The notes: generated by a model not told the origin, from the sequence alone. A DNA stretch of 64,000 nt from Demequina subtropica (GCF_000971235.1 NZ_BBMB01000009.1:1-64000); one strand, 5' to 3'; positions 7,192-18,723 are shown, numbered from the stretch's first letter. Made by a program: numbers and translations.

Positions 7192-8166
7192 TCAGTGCTT
7201 GGGGTGGGCCGCCCAGGCGCTGTCGACCATCTCCTGGACCGTGTGGCGCATGCCCCACCCGAGGTCGCGCGCCGCGAGCGTGCCGTCGGCGACGATGAGG
7301 TCGGGGTCGCCGGGGCGCCGGGGTCCCTCGACGGGGGTCTTGTCGGTGCCGGTGGCGGCGACCATCGCGTCGACGATCTGACGCACCGAGGTGCCCGATC
7401 CCGACCCCAGGTTGTAGATCGGCTCGAGCGTGTCACCGGCGTCGAGGCGCTGGGCCGCGACCACGTGCGCGGCCGCGAGGTCGCTCACGTGCACGTAGTC
7501 GCGCACGCACGTGCCGTCCGGCGTCGAGTAGTCGGTGCCGTTGATCTGCGGGGCCTTGCCGCTCTCGATCGCGAAGAACACCTTGGGGAACAGGTTGTGC
7601 GGCGAGGCGTCGTAGATGTCGGGGTAGCCCGAGCCGACCACGTTGAAGTACCGCAGGCTGGTCGCCGCGAGGGGCGCGCCGGCCATCGAGGTCGCGGTGA
7701 CCTGGTCCGCGATGAGCCATTCGCCGATGAGCTTGGAGCGCCCGTACGGAGACTCGGGCACGGTCGGGGTGGTCTCGGTCACCACCGCCACGCCCGAGTT
7801 GCCGTAGACGCCTGCCGAGGAGGAGAACACGAGGCGGCGGACGCCGGCCTTCTCCATCGCCTCGAGCAGCGAGCGCGTGCCGTCCACGTTGGCCTCGTAG
7901 TTGACCAGCGGGAACTTCACGGACTCGCCCGCGTACTTGTAGCCCGCGCAGTGGATGACGCCCACCACGCCGTGCTCGGTCATGAAGCGCTCGAGCGCCT
8001 CGGTCTCGAGGATCGACGCGTGGAGGAACGGGACGTCCGTGGGTACGAAGGCCTCGACCCCGCTCGAGAGGTCGTCGACCACCACGGGCGCGATGCCCGC
8101 CGCGGAGAGGGCCCGGACGACGTGCGAGCCGATGTAGCCGGCGCCGCCGGTGACAAGCCAGGACAT
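7192..8166 (-). CDS. galE: UDP-glucose 4-epimerase
   Basis: The 324-residue extended SDR begins with the NAD-binding GGAGYIGS motif (residues 7-14) and has the catalytic YxxxK in YGRSK. It interconverts UDP-galactose and UDP-glucose in the Leloir pathway. AAGGAG lies just before the ATG, 10 bases after the galK stop, so galT-galK-galE is one minus-strand operon. The length is normal. Confidence 0.93.
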   Translation of the reverse strand: MSWLVTGGAGYIGSHVVRALSAAGIAPVVVDDLSSGVEAFVPTDVPFLHASILETEALERFMTEHGVVGVIHCAGYKYAGESVKFPLVNYEANVDGTRSLLEAMEKAGVRRLVFSSSAGVYGNSGVAVVTETTPTVPESPYGRSKLIGEWLIADQVTATSMAGAPLAATSLRYFNVVGSGYPDIYDASPHNLFPKVFFAIESGKAPQINGTDYSTPDGTCVRDYVHVSDLAAAHVVAAQRLDAGDTLEPIYNLGSGSGTSVRQIVDAMVAATGTDKTPVEGPRRPGDPDLIVADGTLAARDLGWGMRHTVQEMVDSAWAAHPKH

Positions 8167-8176
8167 GGGACTCCTT

Positions 8177-9339
<1,163 letters not shown>

Positions 9340-9343
<4 letters not shown>

Positions 9344-10503
9344 AGTTCCTCCACGGGGTTGTCGTCGTCGGCACGGGCGATCGCGTCGCGCAGGGCGCGA
9401 GCGTGCTCCTCCTGAGGGATGTCCGCCACCCATGCTCCCATGGCGGCCTCGGAGCCTGCGAGGAACTTCATCTTGTCCTCGGCGCGGCGGGGGCTCGTGA
9501 TCTGCAGCATGAGCCGGACGCCGTCGGGTCGTTCCACCGGCGCCTGGTGCCACGCGGCGATGTACGGGGTCGGGGTGCTGTACCGGGCGTCGACGCCGCG
9601 CAGCAGGCGCAGGTAGAGGCCCGACAGCTCGGCGCGCTCGGCCAGCGAGGTCTCGGCCAGGTTCGCGACCGGACGATGCGGCATCACCTGGATCTCGAGC
9701 GGCCAGCGGGCGGCGAACGGCACGTAAGCGCTCCAGTGCTCGCCCGCGATCAGGAGGCGCGGCCCCCCGCGCTCGCGGTCGAGGACGTCCTCCATGAGCG
9801 TGGGGCCGTACGCCTCGATGGAGGCGAGCAGGCGCTGCGTGCGCGGGGTCACGTACGGGTACGCGTAGATCTGGCCGTGCGGGTGGTGGAGCGTGACGCC
9901 GATGGCCTCGCCGCGGTTCTCGAACGGGAAGACCTGGCGCACGGCGGGCACGCTCGAGAGCTCGGCGGTGCGGTGGGCCCACGCCTCGATCACGGTGCGC
10001 ATGCGCGAGCGCGACTGCGTCGCGAGCGAGCCGTCGTGCTCCGGGCTGAAGCACACCACCTCGCAGCGGCCCGCCGACGTGCCGATGCGCTCGAGGCCGA
10101 CGCCGTCGAGGCTCCCGTCGAGCTCCGCCGCGGGGCCGAACGAGGGCGACTTGTTCTCGAAGACCGCGACGTCGTAGCGGTCGGGGATCTCGGACGGGTT
10201 CCCGGGCGACTGCGGCGCGAGCGGGTCCAGGTGGGCGGGCGGCAGCATGACGCGGCCCTGACGCGCGGCGGCCACCGTGATCCACTCGCCGGTGAGCGGG
10301 TCCTGGCGCAGCTCGGCCGTCGCGGGCCTCGCGGCGAGCTCGCGCGCGTCACGGCGTCGCTCGGGCGCGAGGCCGGTGTCGGCGTCGTCGAAGTACAGCA
10401 GCTCGCGGCCGTCGGCGAGGCGGTCGCGCAGGACGCGCACCGCGTCGTCGCGCACGTGGATGGGGCGGTCGCCGACCTGGGAGGCGGTGGCGCTGAGGCT
10501 CAC
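9340..10503 (-). CDS. galT: Galactose-1-phosphate uridylyltransferase
   Basis: The 387-residue protein has the HPHGQ active-site motif, whose central His is uridylylated, near residue 208, and the N-terminal DPLTGEWI region. It exchanges UMP between UDP-glucose and galactose-1-phosphate. It is the first gene of the galTKE operon; two tandem operator-like repeats lie 34 bases upstream of its ATG. Confidence 0.93.
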
Positions 10504-10536
10504 GAAGGCTCCGTTCGTGGGGAGGTCCGGGTGATT

Positions 10537-10564
10537 GTTACCGTCAACATGTTATCGTCAACAT
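10537..10564. promoter_or_regulatory. Tandem LacI-type operators upstream of galT
   Basis: Two adjacent 14-bp units, GTTACCGTCAACAT and GTTATCGTCAACAT, each contain an imperfect TGTTGACG-TAACA palindrome on the minus strand. They resemble the box at 11865 before araD. They sit between galT and the divergent LacI gene. Confidence 0.6.
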
Positions 10565-10683
10565 CGCGATGGCGCGACGGGACCTGCGTCCCGCAGCGCC
10601 CCCGGTGCCGTGCGCCTTGCACGGTGCGCCCGCCGCGTCTCGTCCCCAGGACCTCGCTCCCGGGCGGGGCTGGCGCCGTCGGC

Positions 10684-10689
10684 TACCCT
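10684..10689 (+). promoter_or_regulatory. Leaderless -10 box for the first LacI gene
   Basis: TACCCT lies 7 bases before the ATG at 10697, with no ribosome site between. Confidence 0.45.
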
Positions 10690-10696
10690 GGCGCCC

Positions 10697-11719
10697 ATGA
10701 GACCCGAGCGCCCCGCGCCGCTGGCCAAGCAGGGCCGCGGGCCGAGCATGCACGATGTCGCTGCGCGGGCCGGTGTCTCCCACCAGACTGTCTCGCGCGT
10801 CCTCAACGACTTCCCCGGCATCCGCCCCGAGACTCGCGAGCGGGTCCAGGCCGCGATCCGCGAGCTCGGCTACCGCCGCAACATGGCGGCGCGCGCGCTC
10901 GCGACCGGACGCTCCGAGGTGATCGGCGTGATCATGCCCGAGGTGCCGCACTTCGGCCCCACGAGCACGCTCTACGCGATCGAGCACGCCGCCAAGCAGG
11001 TGGGCTTCAAGCCGCTCATCACCACCGCGTCGTGGGACTCGGAGTCGATGGGGGAGGCGCTGGACTTCCTGCTCGGGCGCGCCGTCGATGCGCTGGTGGT
11101 GATGGCGCAGCACCCCGACGTGCTCGCGGCCGTCGACGCGATCACCGACGTCCCCGTGCTGTTCGTGCTCACCGGCAACTCGCATGCCGAGCGCTCGGTG
11201 GCCGTCGACCAGGTCGCCGGCACGCGGCTCGCCCTGGACCACCTGTACTCGCTGGGCCACCGCCGCTTCCAGCACATCACCGGCATCGCGGGCCTCACGG
11301 AGGCGCAGCTGCGCCGCGACACCTTCCTCGAGTTCCTCGACGAGCACGGGCTCGAGCGCCTGCCGGTCCTCGAGGGGGACTGGAGCGCCGATGCCGGCTA
11401 CCGCGCGGGGCTCGAGGTCGAGGAGGGCGTCACGGCGCTGTTCGTCGCGAACGACCCGATGGCGATCGGCGCGATCCACGCGCTCGAGGAGCGTGGCCTG
11501 AGCGTGCCCCGCGACATCTCGGTCGTGGGCTTCGACGACGTCCCGGAGTCCGCGTACGCGCATCCCGGCCTCACCACCGTGCATCAGGACTTCGCCGCGG
11601 TCGGCCTGCGTGCGGTGTCGCTCGTGTTCGCCGCGATCAACGGCAAGGAGCCCGGACCGGTCGAGCCGATCGAGCCCTGGCTGGTGGTCCGCGACTCGAC
11701 CGCCCCGCTGCGGGCCTGA
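10697..11719 (+). CDS. LacI-family regulator, probable gal/ara repressor
   Basis: The 340-residue protein has the LacI helix-turn-helix at residues 17-45 (MHDVAARAGVSHQTVSRVLN) and a periplasmic-binding-protein-like sensor domain. It lies divergent to galTKE and directly upstream of araDA. Similar TGTT-ACG-TAA boxes occur before both operons, so it may control both; the inducer is unknown. The ATG at 10697 fits the leaderless box; an internal ATG at 10748 would remove an unusual 17-residue N-terminal extension. Confidence 0.8.
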   Translation: MRPERPAPLAKQGRGPSMHDVAARAGVSHQTVSRVLNDFPGIRPETRERVQAAIRELGYRRNMAARALATGRSEVIGVIMPEVPHFGPTSTLYAIEHAAKQVGFKPLITTASWDSESMGEALDFLLGRAVDALVVMAQHPDVLAAVDAITDVPVLFVLTGNSHAERSVAVDQVAGTRLALDHLYSLGHRRFQHITGIAGLTEAQLRRDTFLEFLDEHGLERLPVLEGDWSADAGYRAGLEVEEGVTALFVANDPMAIGAIHALEERGLSVPRDISVVGFDDVPESAYAHPGLTTVHQDFAAVGLRAVSLVFAAINGKEPGPVEPIEPWLVVRDSTAPLRA

Positions 11720-11726
11720 CGCGCCG

Positions 11727-11751
11727 GGCGGCCCGGCGGGCCTGGGCCGCC
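11727..11751 (+). terminator. Terminator of the first LacI gene
   Basis: GGCGGCCC and GGGCCGCC form an 8-bp stem with a 9-base loop, 8 bases after the stop codon. Confidence 0.6.
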
Positions 11752-11864
11752 GCGCATCGTTCGGCGTGAGGCCGCGGGGCACCTCGGCTAGCGTGGACGA
11801 TGGCCGCGCGACATGCGGTCGGGGCGGGACCTGCGACCCCCTGAACGGGGCGCGAGGAACTGTA

Positions 11865-11878
11865 TGTTAACGTTAAAA
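11865..11878. promoter_or_regulatory. Operator-like palindrome upstream of araD
   Basis: TGTTAACGTTAAAA contains the perfect palindrome TTAACGTTAA and resembles the two gal boxes at 10537. It lies in an AT-rich patch 129 bases before the araD start. The rest of 11752-12006 shows no gene. Confidence 0.6.
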
Positions 11879-12006
11879 CCAGCGACGCTCTCCACCAGGC
11901 AAAGGGGCCCCATGCTCGACCCGCGGTCGACATCGGATGAAGGCTCCCGTGCGCTGCGCGGAGAGGTCGACCCATCCAGGCGGTACCGAGGCAAGGAGAC
12001 TTCCGC

Positions 12007-12717
12007 ATGACCACGTTCACCCCCGAGCAGGAGGAGTCGATCCTCCGCAGCCGCGAGAAGGTGGCGAAGCTCCATGGCGAGCTCACGCGCTACAACCTGG
12101 TCGTGTGGACCGGCGGCAACGTCTCGGAGCGCGTGCCCGGCACGCAGCACTTCGTCATCAAGCCCTCCGGCGTCGACTACGACGACCTGGCGCCCGAGAA
12201 CATGATCCTGTGCGACCTCGACGGCAACGTGGTCCCCGGCTCGCTCGGCTCGGACCGCAGCCCCTCGTCGGACACCGCGGCGCACGCCTACGTGTACCGC
12301 GCGATGCCGAGCGTCGGCGGCGTGGTCCACACCCACTCGACCTACGCGACGGCGTGGGCGGCCCGCAACGAGCCCATCCCGTGCCACATCACCGGCATGG
12401 CGGACGAGTTCGGCGGCGAGATCCCCGTCGGCCCGTTCGCGATCATCGGCGACGACTCGATCGGCCGTGGCATCGTCGCGACGCTCGAGGGCCACCGCTC
12501 GCGCGCCGTCCTCATGGCCAACCACGGCGTCTTCACCATCGGCAAGGACGCGCGCGACGCCGTCAAGGCCGCCGTCATGTGCGAGGACGTCGCCAAGACC
12601 ACCCACATCGCCCGCCAGGGCGGTGCGCTCGTCGACATCCCCGAGGGGAAGATCGACGCGCTCTTCGACCGCTACCAGAACGTCTACGGACAGAAGCCGC
12701 AGGGAGGCATGCAGTGA
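12007..12717 (+). CDS. araD: L-ribulose-5-phosphate 4-epimerase
   Basis: The 236-residue class II aldolase-fold enzyme has the zinc-binding HTHS motif near residue 98 and conserved GGNVSER and KPSG motifs. It converts L-ribulose-5-phosphate to D-xylulose-5-phosphate. AAGGAG lies 8 bases before the ATG. It is unusual in leading the operon before araA and no araB kinase is nearby. Confidence 0.92.
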   Translation: MTTFTPEQEESILRSREKVAKLHGELTRYNLVVWTGGNVSERVPGTQHFVIKPSGVDYDDLAPENMILCDLDGNVVPGSLGSDRSPSSDTAAHAYVYRAMPSVGGVVHTHSTYATAWAARNEPIPCHITGMADEFGGEIPVGPFAIIGDDSIGRGIVATLEGHRSRAVLMANHGVFTIGKDARDAVKAAVMCEDVAKTTHIARQGGALVDIPEGKIDALFDRYQNVYGQKPQGGMQ

Positions 12718-14228
12718 GCTCCATCGTCCCGAACCTCGCCGACTACGAGGTCTGGTTCCTCACCGGATCCCAGACCCTCTACGGCGACGAGGTCCTCAAG
12801 CAGGTCGCCGACCAGTCCACCGAGGTCGTCGAGACCCTGAAGGCCTCGGGGAACATCCCCGCGACGGTCGTGTGGAAGCCGGTCGTCAAGAACCGTGACG
12901 AGATCCTCGAGACCATCATGGCCGCGAACGCGGACCCCAAGGTCATCGGCGTCATCACCTGGATGCACACCTTCTCCCCGGCGAAGATGTGGATCGCGGG
13001 TCTCAACGCGCTGCAGAAGCCGCTGCTCCACCTCGCCACGCAGGCGAACCTCGAGCTGCCGTGGTCGACCATCGACTTCGACTTCATGAACCTCAACCAG
13101 GCCGCGCACGGCGACCGCGAGTACGCGTACATCGAGTCGCGCATGAACGTCGCCCGCACCACCGTGGTCGGCCACCCGTCGACGCCGGCCGTCTCCGAGC
13201 GCATCGGCGTGTGGTCGCGTGCCGCCGCCGGCGCCCTCGCCGCGAAGAACCTCAAGGTCGCGCGCTTCGGCGACAACATGCGCTTCGTCGCCGTCACCGA
13301 GGGTGACAAGACCGAGGCCGAGATCAAGCTCGGCGCCCAGATCAACACGTGGGGCGTCAACGAGCTCGCGGACCGTGTCAAGGCCGTGGCCGACGCCGAC
13401 GTCGACGCGATGGTCGACACCTACCTCGCCGAGTACGACGTGGTGCCCGAGCTGCTCAAGGGAGGCGAGCGTCACGAGTCGCTTCGCGATGCGGCCGCGA
13501 TCGAGGTCGCGCTGCGCTCGTTCCTGGTCGAGGGCGGCTTCGGCGCGTTCACCGACACCTTCGAGGACCTCGGCGAGCTCAAGCAGCTCCCGGGCCTCGC
13601 GGTGCAGCGCCTCATGGCCGACGGCTACGGCTTCGGCGCCGAGGGCGACTGGAAGACCGCCATCCTGGTCCACCTGTGCGCCGTCATGGGCGCGGGCCTG
13701 CCCGGCGGCTCCTCGCTCATGGAGGACTACACCTACCACCTGGTGCCCGGCCAGGAGCTCTCGCTCGGCGCCCACATGCTCGAGGTGAACCCCGCGCTCT
13801 CGTCCAAGAAGGCGAGCCTGGAGATCCACCCGCTCGGCATCGGCGGCAAGGAGGACCCGGTCCGCCTGGTCTTCACCGCGGACGCCGGCGAGGCCGTCGT
13901 CGTCGCGCTGTCCGACATGCGCGACCGCTTCCGCCTCGTGGCGAACGTGGTCGACAACGTCGACCTGCCCGAGCCCATGCCGAAGCTCCCCGTGGGCCAC
14001 GCGGTGTGGAAGCCCCGTCCCGACTTCACCACGGCCGTCGCGTCGTGGCTGCAGACCGGTGGCGCGCACCACACGGCCATGTCGAACCAGATCGGCATCG
14101 ACGTCATCAAGGACTTCGCGAAGATGGTGGGCATCGAGCTCCTCGTCATCGACGAGGACACCACCTACGAGGGCTTCGAGCAGCAGATCCGCTGGAACAA
14201 CGCGTACTACGCGATGGGCGGCCGCTGA
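12714..14228 (+). CDS. araA: L-arabinose isomerase
   Basis: The 504-residue protein is full length and shows the conserved [18 protein letters not shown] and GEGDWK segments of AraA. It isomerises L-arabinose to L-ribulose with a divalent metal. The start is GTG at 12714, overlapping the araD stop, and GGAGG in the end of araD serves as its ribosome site, so translation is coupled. Confidence 0.93.
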   Translation: MSSIVPNLADYEVWFLTGSQTLYGDEVLKQVADQSTEVVETLKASGNIPATVVWKPVVKNRDEILETIMAANADPKVIGVITWMHTFSPAKMWIAGLNALQKPLLHLATQANLELPWSTIDFDFMNLNQAAHGDREYAYIESRMNVARTTVVGHPSTPAVSERIGVWSRAAAGALAAKNLKVARFGDNMRFVAVTEGDKTEAEIKLGAQINTWGVNELADRVKAVADADVDAMVDTYLAEYDVVPELLKGGERHESLRDAAAIEVALRSFLVEGGFGAFTDTFEDLGELKQLPGLAVQRLMADGYGFGAEGDWKTAILVHLCAVMGAGLPGGSSLMEDYTYHLVPGQELSLGAHMLEVNPALSSKKASLEIHPLGIGGKEDPVRLVFTADAGEAVVVALSDMRDRFRLVANVVDNVDLPEPMPKLPVGHAVWKPRPDFTTAVASWLQTGGAHHTAMSNQIGIDVIKDFAKMVGIELLVIDEDTTYEGFEQQIRWNNAYYAMGGR

Positions 14229-14262
14229 CGGTCTGAAGGCCGCCGCAGGCGGCTCCCGACGA

Positions 14263-14291
14263 GGGCCCCGACCGGGACGCGGTCGGGGCCC
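14263..14291 (+). terminator. Terminator of araDA
   Basis: A perfect 11-bp stem GGGCCCCGACC / GGTCGGGGCCC with a 7-base loop is followed by TTG, 35 bases after araA. Confidence 0.8.
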
Positions 14292-14339
14292 TTGCCGTGT
14301 CCGCGCGAGGTCCGTCAGGGGGCCTGCCGGGGGTGGCGG

Positions 14340-14347
14340 GACGATGC
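14340..14347 (+). repeat. Copy of the iterated GACGATGC motif
   Basis: GGGACGATGC lies between the araA terminator and the CebR-like box. It is the only copy between 10 and 19 kb. Confidence 0.5.
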
Positions 14348-14432
14348 CTGGCCGCCGTCGCACCGCTCGTCCGTGTCCGATTCGTCCTGGCGCGGCGCGA
14401 CCTCGTTCGCGCCGGGCAGCGCCGCGTGGAAC

Positions 14433-14446
14433 TGGGAGCGCTCCCA
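14433..14446. promoter_or_regulatory. CebR-like operator before the sugar ABC operon
   Basis: TGGGAGCGCTCCCA is a perfect 14-bp palindrome identical to the consensus known for CebR, a LacI-family repressor of Streptomyces. CATACT, a possible -10 box, starts at its last base. A second candidate promoter (TTGACG at about 14526) lies further down. A related box precedes the regulator at 18724. Confidence 0.7.
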
Positions 14447-14603
14447 TACTTTGGGCATCATCCCTGGTAAACCATTTTAATTCACGCTGTTGGTGCTCTG
14501 TGATCGCATTGTGACGCACGAGGTTTGACGTTTGTTGTGAACGCAAACACACTGGGTCTCGCACGGCCAGCGACGACGCAGGCCGGTATCTCGAGGAGGA
14601 GAT

Positions 14604-15776
14604 ATGAAGTTCAGGAAGATCCTGGCAGCGGGCGCCGGCGCGGCTCTCGCATTCACCCTGGCGGCCTGCTCCGGCGGCGGCGCGGGCTCGTCGGACGACA
14701 GCACGGCGGACGCGACCGGCGGCACCGACGGCGCGATGACCGAGGGTGGCACCATCGGCGTGGCGATGCCGACGCAGACCTCGGAGCGCTGGATCGCTGA
14801 CGGCGACGCGGTGAAGGCGGGCCTCGAGGCCGCCGGCTACTCCGTCGACCTGCAGTTCGGCAACGACGACATCCCGACCCAGTCGCAGCAGATCGACTCG
14901 ATGATCACCTCGGGCGTCGACGCCCTCATCATCGCGGCGATCGACGGCACCGCCCTCAAGGCGCAGCTCGACCAGGCGCACGACGCGGGCATCCCCGTCA
15001 TCTCCTACGACCGCCTCATCCGCGACTCGGAGTACGTCGACTTCTACGTCACCTTCGACAACTACAAGGTCGGCGTGCAGCAGGCGACCTCGCTGCTCGT
15101 GGGTCTCGGCATCCTCGACGAGAGCGGCGCGGAGACCGGCGAGGCCGGCCCGTTCAACGTCGAGCTCTTCGCCGGCTCGCTGGACGACAACAACGCGCAC
15201 TTCTTCTGGAGCGGCGCGATGGACACCCTTCAGCCGTACATCGACTCGGGTGCCCTCGTCGTCCCGTCGGGTGAGATGGACATCAACGTCACCAACACGC
15301 AGCAGTGGAAGCAGGAGACCGCGCAGACGCGTATGGACACGCTGCTCACCACCTACTACGTGGGCACCGACCTCAAGGTCGACGGCGTGCTGTCGCCCTA
15401 CGACGGCATCTCGCGCGGCATCATCACCGCCCTTCAGAACCAGGGCTACTCCGGTACGGTCGCCGACGGCTTCCCGGTCGTGACCGGTCAGGACGCGGAG
15501 ATCGCCTCCGTCAAGCTGATCGCGGACGACGTCCAGTTCGCGACCATCTTCAAGGACACCCGCAAGCTCGCGGACCAGGCGGTCACCGCGACCCTTGCGT
15601 ACCTCGAGGGCGGCGAGCCCGAGGCGAACGACACCACCACCTACGACAACGGTGTGAAGGTCGTCCCGTCGTACCTGCTCGAGTCGGACATCGTCTACGC
15701 CGACAACATCCAGTCGCTGCTGGTCGACAGCGGCTACTGGACCGCTGAGGAGGTCGAGGCCGGTCAGGCCTCGTGA
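14604..15776 (+). CDS. ChvE-type monosaccharide-binding lipoprotein
   Basis: The 390-residue protein starts with a lipoprotein signal (LAAC, Cys at residue 22) and continues with a periplasmic-binding-protein type 1 fold. The pattern resembles the multiple-sugar-binding protein ChvE, which binds galactose, arabinose, glucose or xylose. It is the first gene of a three-gene ABC importer and follows araDA, so arabinose or galactose is a reasonable substrate (inference). GGAGGAG precedes the ATG. Confidence 0.88.
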   Translation: MKFRKILAAGAGAALAFTLAACSGGGAGSSDDSTADATGGTDGAMTEGGTIGVAMPTQTSERWIADGDAVKAGLEAAGYSVDLQFGNDDIPTQSQQIDSMITSGVDALIIAAIDGTALKAQLDQAHDAGIPVISYDRLIRDSEYVDFYVTFDNYKVGVQQATSLLVGLGILDESGAETGEAGPFNVELFAGSLDDNNAHFFWSGAMDTLQPYIDSGALVVPSGEMDINVTNTQQWKQETAQTRMDTLLTTYYVGTDLKVDGVLSPYDGISRGIITALQNQGYSGTVADGFPVVTGQDAEIASVKLIADDVQFATIFKDTRKLADQAVTATLAYLEGGEPEANDTTTYDNGVKVVPSYLLESDIVYADNIQSLLVDSGYWTAEEVEAGQAS

Positions 15777-15782
15777 TCTGAC

Positions 15783-15814
15783 GGCGGTGCCGGTCCCTCG
15801 GGGCCGGCACCGCC
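15783..15814 (+). promoter_or_regulatory. Intercistronic hairpin after the sugar-binding gene
   Basis: GGCGGTGCCGG pairs perfectly with CCGGCACCGCC around a 10-base loop, 6 bases after the stop. Placed inside the operon, it probably stabilises the binding-protein mRNA or partly terminates. Confidence 0.7.
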
Positions 15815-15859
15815 CCTTCCTCTTGCTCAACCCCTCTCTCCCACCCTTGGAGGTGAGAC

Positions 15860-17401
15860 ATGCCGAAGCACATCCTTGAAATGCAGAAGATCACCAAGGT
15901 CTTCCCCGGCGTCAAGGCGCTCTCGGACGTCGAGCTCAGCGTGATCGACGGCGAGATCCACGGCATCTGCGGCGAGAACGGCGCAGGAAAGTCGACGCTG
16001 ATGAAGGTGCTGTCGGGTGTCTACCCCCATGGCACGTACGAGGGCGACATCGTCTACGACGGCGAGGTCCAGTCCTTCCACTCGATCCCCGATTCCGAGC
16101 ACAAGGGAATCGTGATCATCCACCAGGAGCTCGCGCTCATCCCCTACCTCTCGGTGGCGGAGAACATCTTCCTCGGCAACGAGCGCCGCGGGAAGAACGG
16201 GCTCATCGACTGGAACCTCACCAACCACGAGGCCATGAAGCTCCTCGATCAGGTGGGTCTCCACGAGAACCCGACCACGCCGGTCAACCAGCTGGGCGTG
16301 GGCAAGCAGCAGCTCATCGAGATCGCGAAGGCGCTGTCCAAGGACGTGCGGCTCCTCATCCTCGACGAGCCGACGGCTGCGCTGAACGACGACGACTCGG
16401 AGCACCTGCTCGGCCTGCTGCGCGCGCTCAAGGAGCGCGGCATCACGTCGATCATGATCTCCCACAAGCTCAACGAGATCGCCGAGATCTGCGACCGCGT
16501 CACCATCATCCGTGACGGTCACACGATCGAGACGATCGACGTCGACGACGACGCAGGCATGCAGGACCGCATCATCCGCGGCATGGTCGGTCGCGACCTC
16601 ACCAACCGCTACCCGTCGCGCAAGCACGTGGTCGGTGACGAGATCTTCCGTGTCGAGGACTGGACCGTCTACCACCCCACGCAGGAGGGGCGCGTCGTCG
16701 TCGACAACGCCTCCTTCAACGTCCGCAAGGGTGAGGTCGTGGGCATCGCCGGCGTCATGGGTGCCGGTCGCACCGAGCTCGCGATGAGCCTCTTCGGCAA
16801 GGCGTACGGCCGCGACATCACGGGCCGCACCTACCTCCACGGCGAGGAGGTGCAGATCAACAGCGTGTCCGAGGCGATCAAGCACGGCCTCGCGTACGCG
16901 ACCGAGGACCGCAAGCGCTACGGCCTCAACCTCATCGAGGACGTGCGTCGCAACATCTCCGCCGCCGCCCTGTTCAAGCTCTCGAAGCGTGGATGGGTCG
17001 ACGGCAACAAGGAGATCAAGGTCGCGGAGGAGTACCGCGGCTCGATGAACATCAAGACGCCGTCGGTCATGCAGACCGTCGGCAACCTCTCGGGCGGCAA
17101 CCAGCAGAAGGTGGTGCTGTCCAAGTGGATCTACTCGGACGCCGAGGTGCTCATCCTCGACGAGCCGACGCGCGGCATCGACGTCGGCGCGAAGTACGAG
17201 ATCTACACCATCATCAACAGGCTGGTGGCGGCGGGCAAGGCCGTCATCGTCATCTCGTCCGAGCTCCCTGAGCTGCTCGGCACGTGCGACCGCATCTACA
17301 CCCTCGCCTTCGGCGTGGTGACCGGCGAGGTGCCGGTCGCCGAGGCGACCCAGGAGAAGCTCATGGCTCTCATGACCCAGGAGAAGGAGGTCCGGGCATG
17401 A
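15860..17401 (+). CDS. Monosaccharide ABC transporter ATPase (two cassettes)
   Basis: The 513-residue protein contains two ABC cassettes, as in XylG/GguA/MmsA. The first has Walker [10 protein letters not shown] near residue 38 and Walker B LLILDEPT. The second has the degenerate P-loop GVMGAGRTE typical of this subfamily and the signature LSGGNQQKV. It energises import with the permease that follows. GGAGG lies 7 bases before the ATG. Confidence 0.92.
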   Translation: MPKHILEMQKITKVFPGVKALSDVELSVIDGEIHGICGENGAGKSTLMKVLSGVYPHGTYEGDIVYDGEVQSFHSIPDSEHKGIVIIHQELALIPYLSVAENIFLGNERRGKNGLIDWNLTNHEAMKLLDQVGLHENPTTPVNQLGVGKQQLIEIAKALSKDVRLLILDEPTAALNDDDSEHLLGLLRALKERGITSIMISHKLNEIAEICDRVTIIRDGHTIETIDVDDDAGMQDRIIRGMVGRDLTNRYPSRKHVVGDEIFRVEDWTVYHPTQEGRVVVDNASFNVRKGEVVGIAGVMGAGRTELAMSLFGKAYGRDITGRTYLHGEEVQINSVSEAIKHGLAYATEDRKRYGLNLIEDVRRNISAAALFKLSKRGWVDGNKEIKVAEEYRGSMNIKTPSVMQTVGNLSGGNQQKVVLSKWIYSDAEVLILDEPTRGIDVGAKYEIYTIINRLVAAGKAVIVISSELPELLGTCDRIYTLAFGVVTGEVPVAEATQEKLMALMTQEKEVRA

Positions 17402-18576
17402 CCGGCACCGCGAACATCAAGGATCTGCTGGTGCGGAACATCCGCACAAGCGGCATCTACATCGCCTTCGTGGTGATCGTGGCGTTGTTCGCCATCCTCA
17501 CGGACGGCAGGCTGCTCAGCCCCGGCAACATCACCAACCTGGTGCTGCAGTACTCCTACATCCTCATCCTCGCCATCGGCATGGTGATGGTGATCATCGC
17601 CGGTCACATCGACCTCTCGGTCGGATCGGTGGTCGCCTTCACGGGCGCGGTCTCCGCGGTGGTCGTGATCAAGAACGACATGCCGTGGTGGGCCGGCGTC
17701 ATCGCCGCGCTCATCACCGGTGTCGCGATCGGCGCGTGGCAGGGCTTCTGGGTGGCGTTCGTCGGGATCCCGGCGTTCATCACCACGCTCGCGGGCATGC
17801 TCCTGTTCCGCGGTCTCACGCACCTGACGCTCGGCTCCATCTCGCTGTCGCCGTTCCCGCAGTCCTACCAGAACATCGCGATGGGCTTCCAGAACGGCAT
17901 CCTGGGAGGCAACGGCTACGACGTCTTCACGCTCGTGGTCTTCGCCCTCGCGGTGGTCGGCTACGCGTTCAGCGCCTGGCGCACCCGCGCGTCGCGCATC
18001 GCCTACGAGCAGTCCGTCGAGGCCTTCCCGCTCTTCATCGCGAAGATCGTCGCGGTCGCCGCGGTGGTCATGTGGTTCGCCTGGCAGCTCGCCAACGCGC
18101 GCGGCCTGCCGAACGTGCTGATCATCCTCGCGGTGCTGGTGATCGTGTACTCGCTCGTGACCCAGCGCACGGTGTTCGGCCGTCACGTCTACGCCGTCGG
18201 TGGCAACCTCGCGGCCGCGATGCTCTCGGGCGTCAAGGTCAAGTGGGTGAACTTCGGCGTCATGCTCAACATGGGCGTGCTCGCGTCGGTCGCCGGCATC
18301 GTGTACTCGTCCCGCTCCAACGGCGCCCAGCCGGGCGCGGGCAACATGTTCGAGCTCGACGCGATCGCGGCGTGCTTCATCGGTGGTGCGGCGGTCACGG
18401 GTGGTGTCGGTCGTGTGACCGGCGCGATCGTCGGTGGTCTGATCATGGCGGTCATGTCGAACGGCATGCAGATCCTGTCGATCGGCCAGCCGGTGCAGTG
18501 GGTGGTCAAGGGCCTGGTCCTGCTGCTCGCCGTCGCGTTCGACGTCTTCAACAAGCGCCGCGCGGGCGCTCGCTGA
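17398..18576 (+). CDS. Monosaccharide ABC transporter permease
   Basis: The 392-residue membrane protein belongs to the RbsC/XylH branch (BPD_transp_2), with about 10 segments and the conserved GHIDLSVGS motif near residue 67. Its ATG overlaps the ATPase stop as ATGA, so the two subunits are coupled. It resembles GguB/MmsB, which is longer than RbsC. Confidence 0.92.
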   Translation: MTGTANIKDLLVRNIRTSGIYIAFVVIVALFAILTDGRLLSPGNITNLVLQYSYILILAIGMVMVIIAGHIDLSVGSVVAFTGAVSAVVVIKNDMPWWAGVIAALITGVAIGAWQGFWVAFVGIPAFITTLAGMLLFRGLTHLTLGSISLSPFPQSYQNIAMGFQNGILGGNGYDVFTLVVFALAVVGYAFSAWRTRASRIAYEQSVEAFPLFIAKIVAVAAVVMWFAWQLANARGLPNVLIILAVLVIVYSLVTQRTVFGRHVYAVGGNLAAAMLSGVKVKWVNFGVMLNMGVLASVAGIVYSSRSNGAQPGAGNMFELDAIAACFIGGAAVTGGVGRVTGAIVGGLIMAVMSNGMQILSIGQPVQWVVKGLVLLLAVAFDVFNKRRAGAR

Positions 18577-18587
18577 TCCTGCGTCTC

Positions 18588-18628
18588 GCACGAGGGGCCT
18601 CGGGAGCTTCCCGGGGCCCCTCGTCGTG
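18588..18628 (+). terminator. Terminator of the sugar ABC operon
   Basis: CGAGGGGCC and GGCCCCTCG form the core of a long GC stem 15 bases after the permease stop, with further partial pairing inside the loop. Confidence 0.7.
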
Positions 18629-18674
18629 CATCGCCCGTGAGCGCAGCGGTCCCCGGCGCGCGTCGGCGCGCGGC

Positions 18675-18688
18675 TGAGAGCGCTCCTA
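18675..18688. promoter_or_regulatory. CebR-like operator before the second LacI gene
   Basis: TGAGAGCGCTCCTA keeps the AGAGCGCTC core of the box at 14433 and is likewise followed by CATACT (18692-18697). This suggests autoregulation. Confidence 0.55.
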
Positions 18689-18723
18689 GTCCATACTCGT
18701 AAGCGACACGAGAAGAGGTACCA

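Noticed and set aside
12684-15830. Long antisense open frame over araDA and the sugar-binding gene
   Set aside because: High GC at codon third positions keeps the opposite strand open; the product is low-complexity Arg/Val/Asp-rich, and the plus-strand genes are certain.
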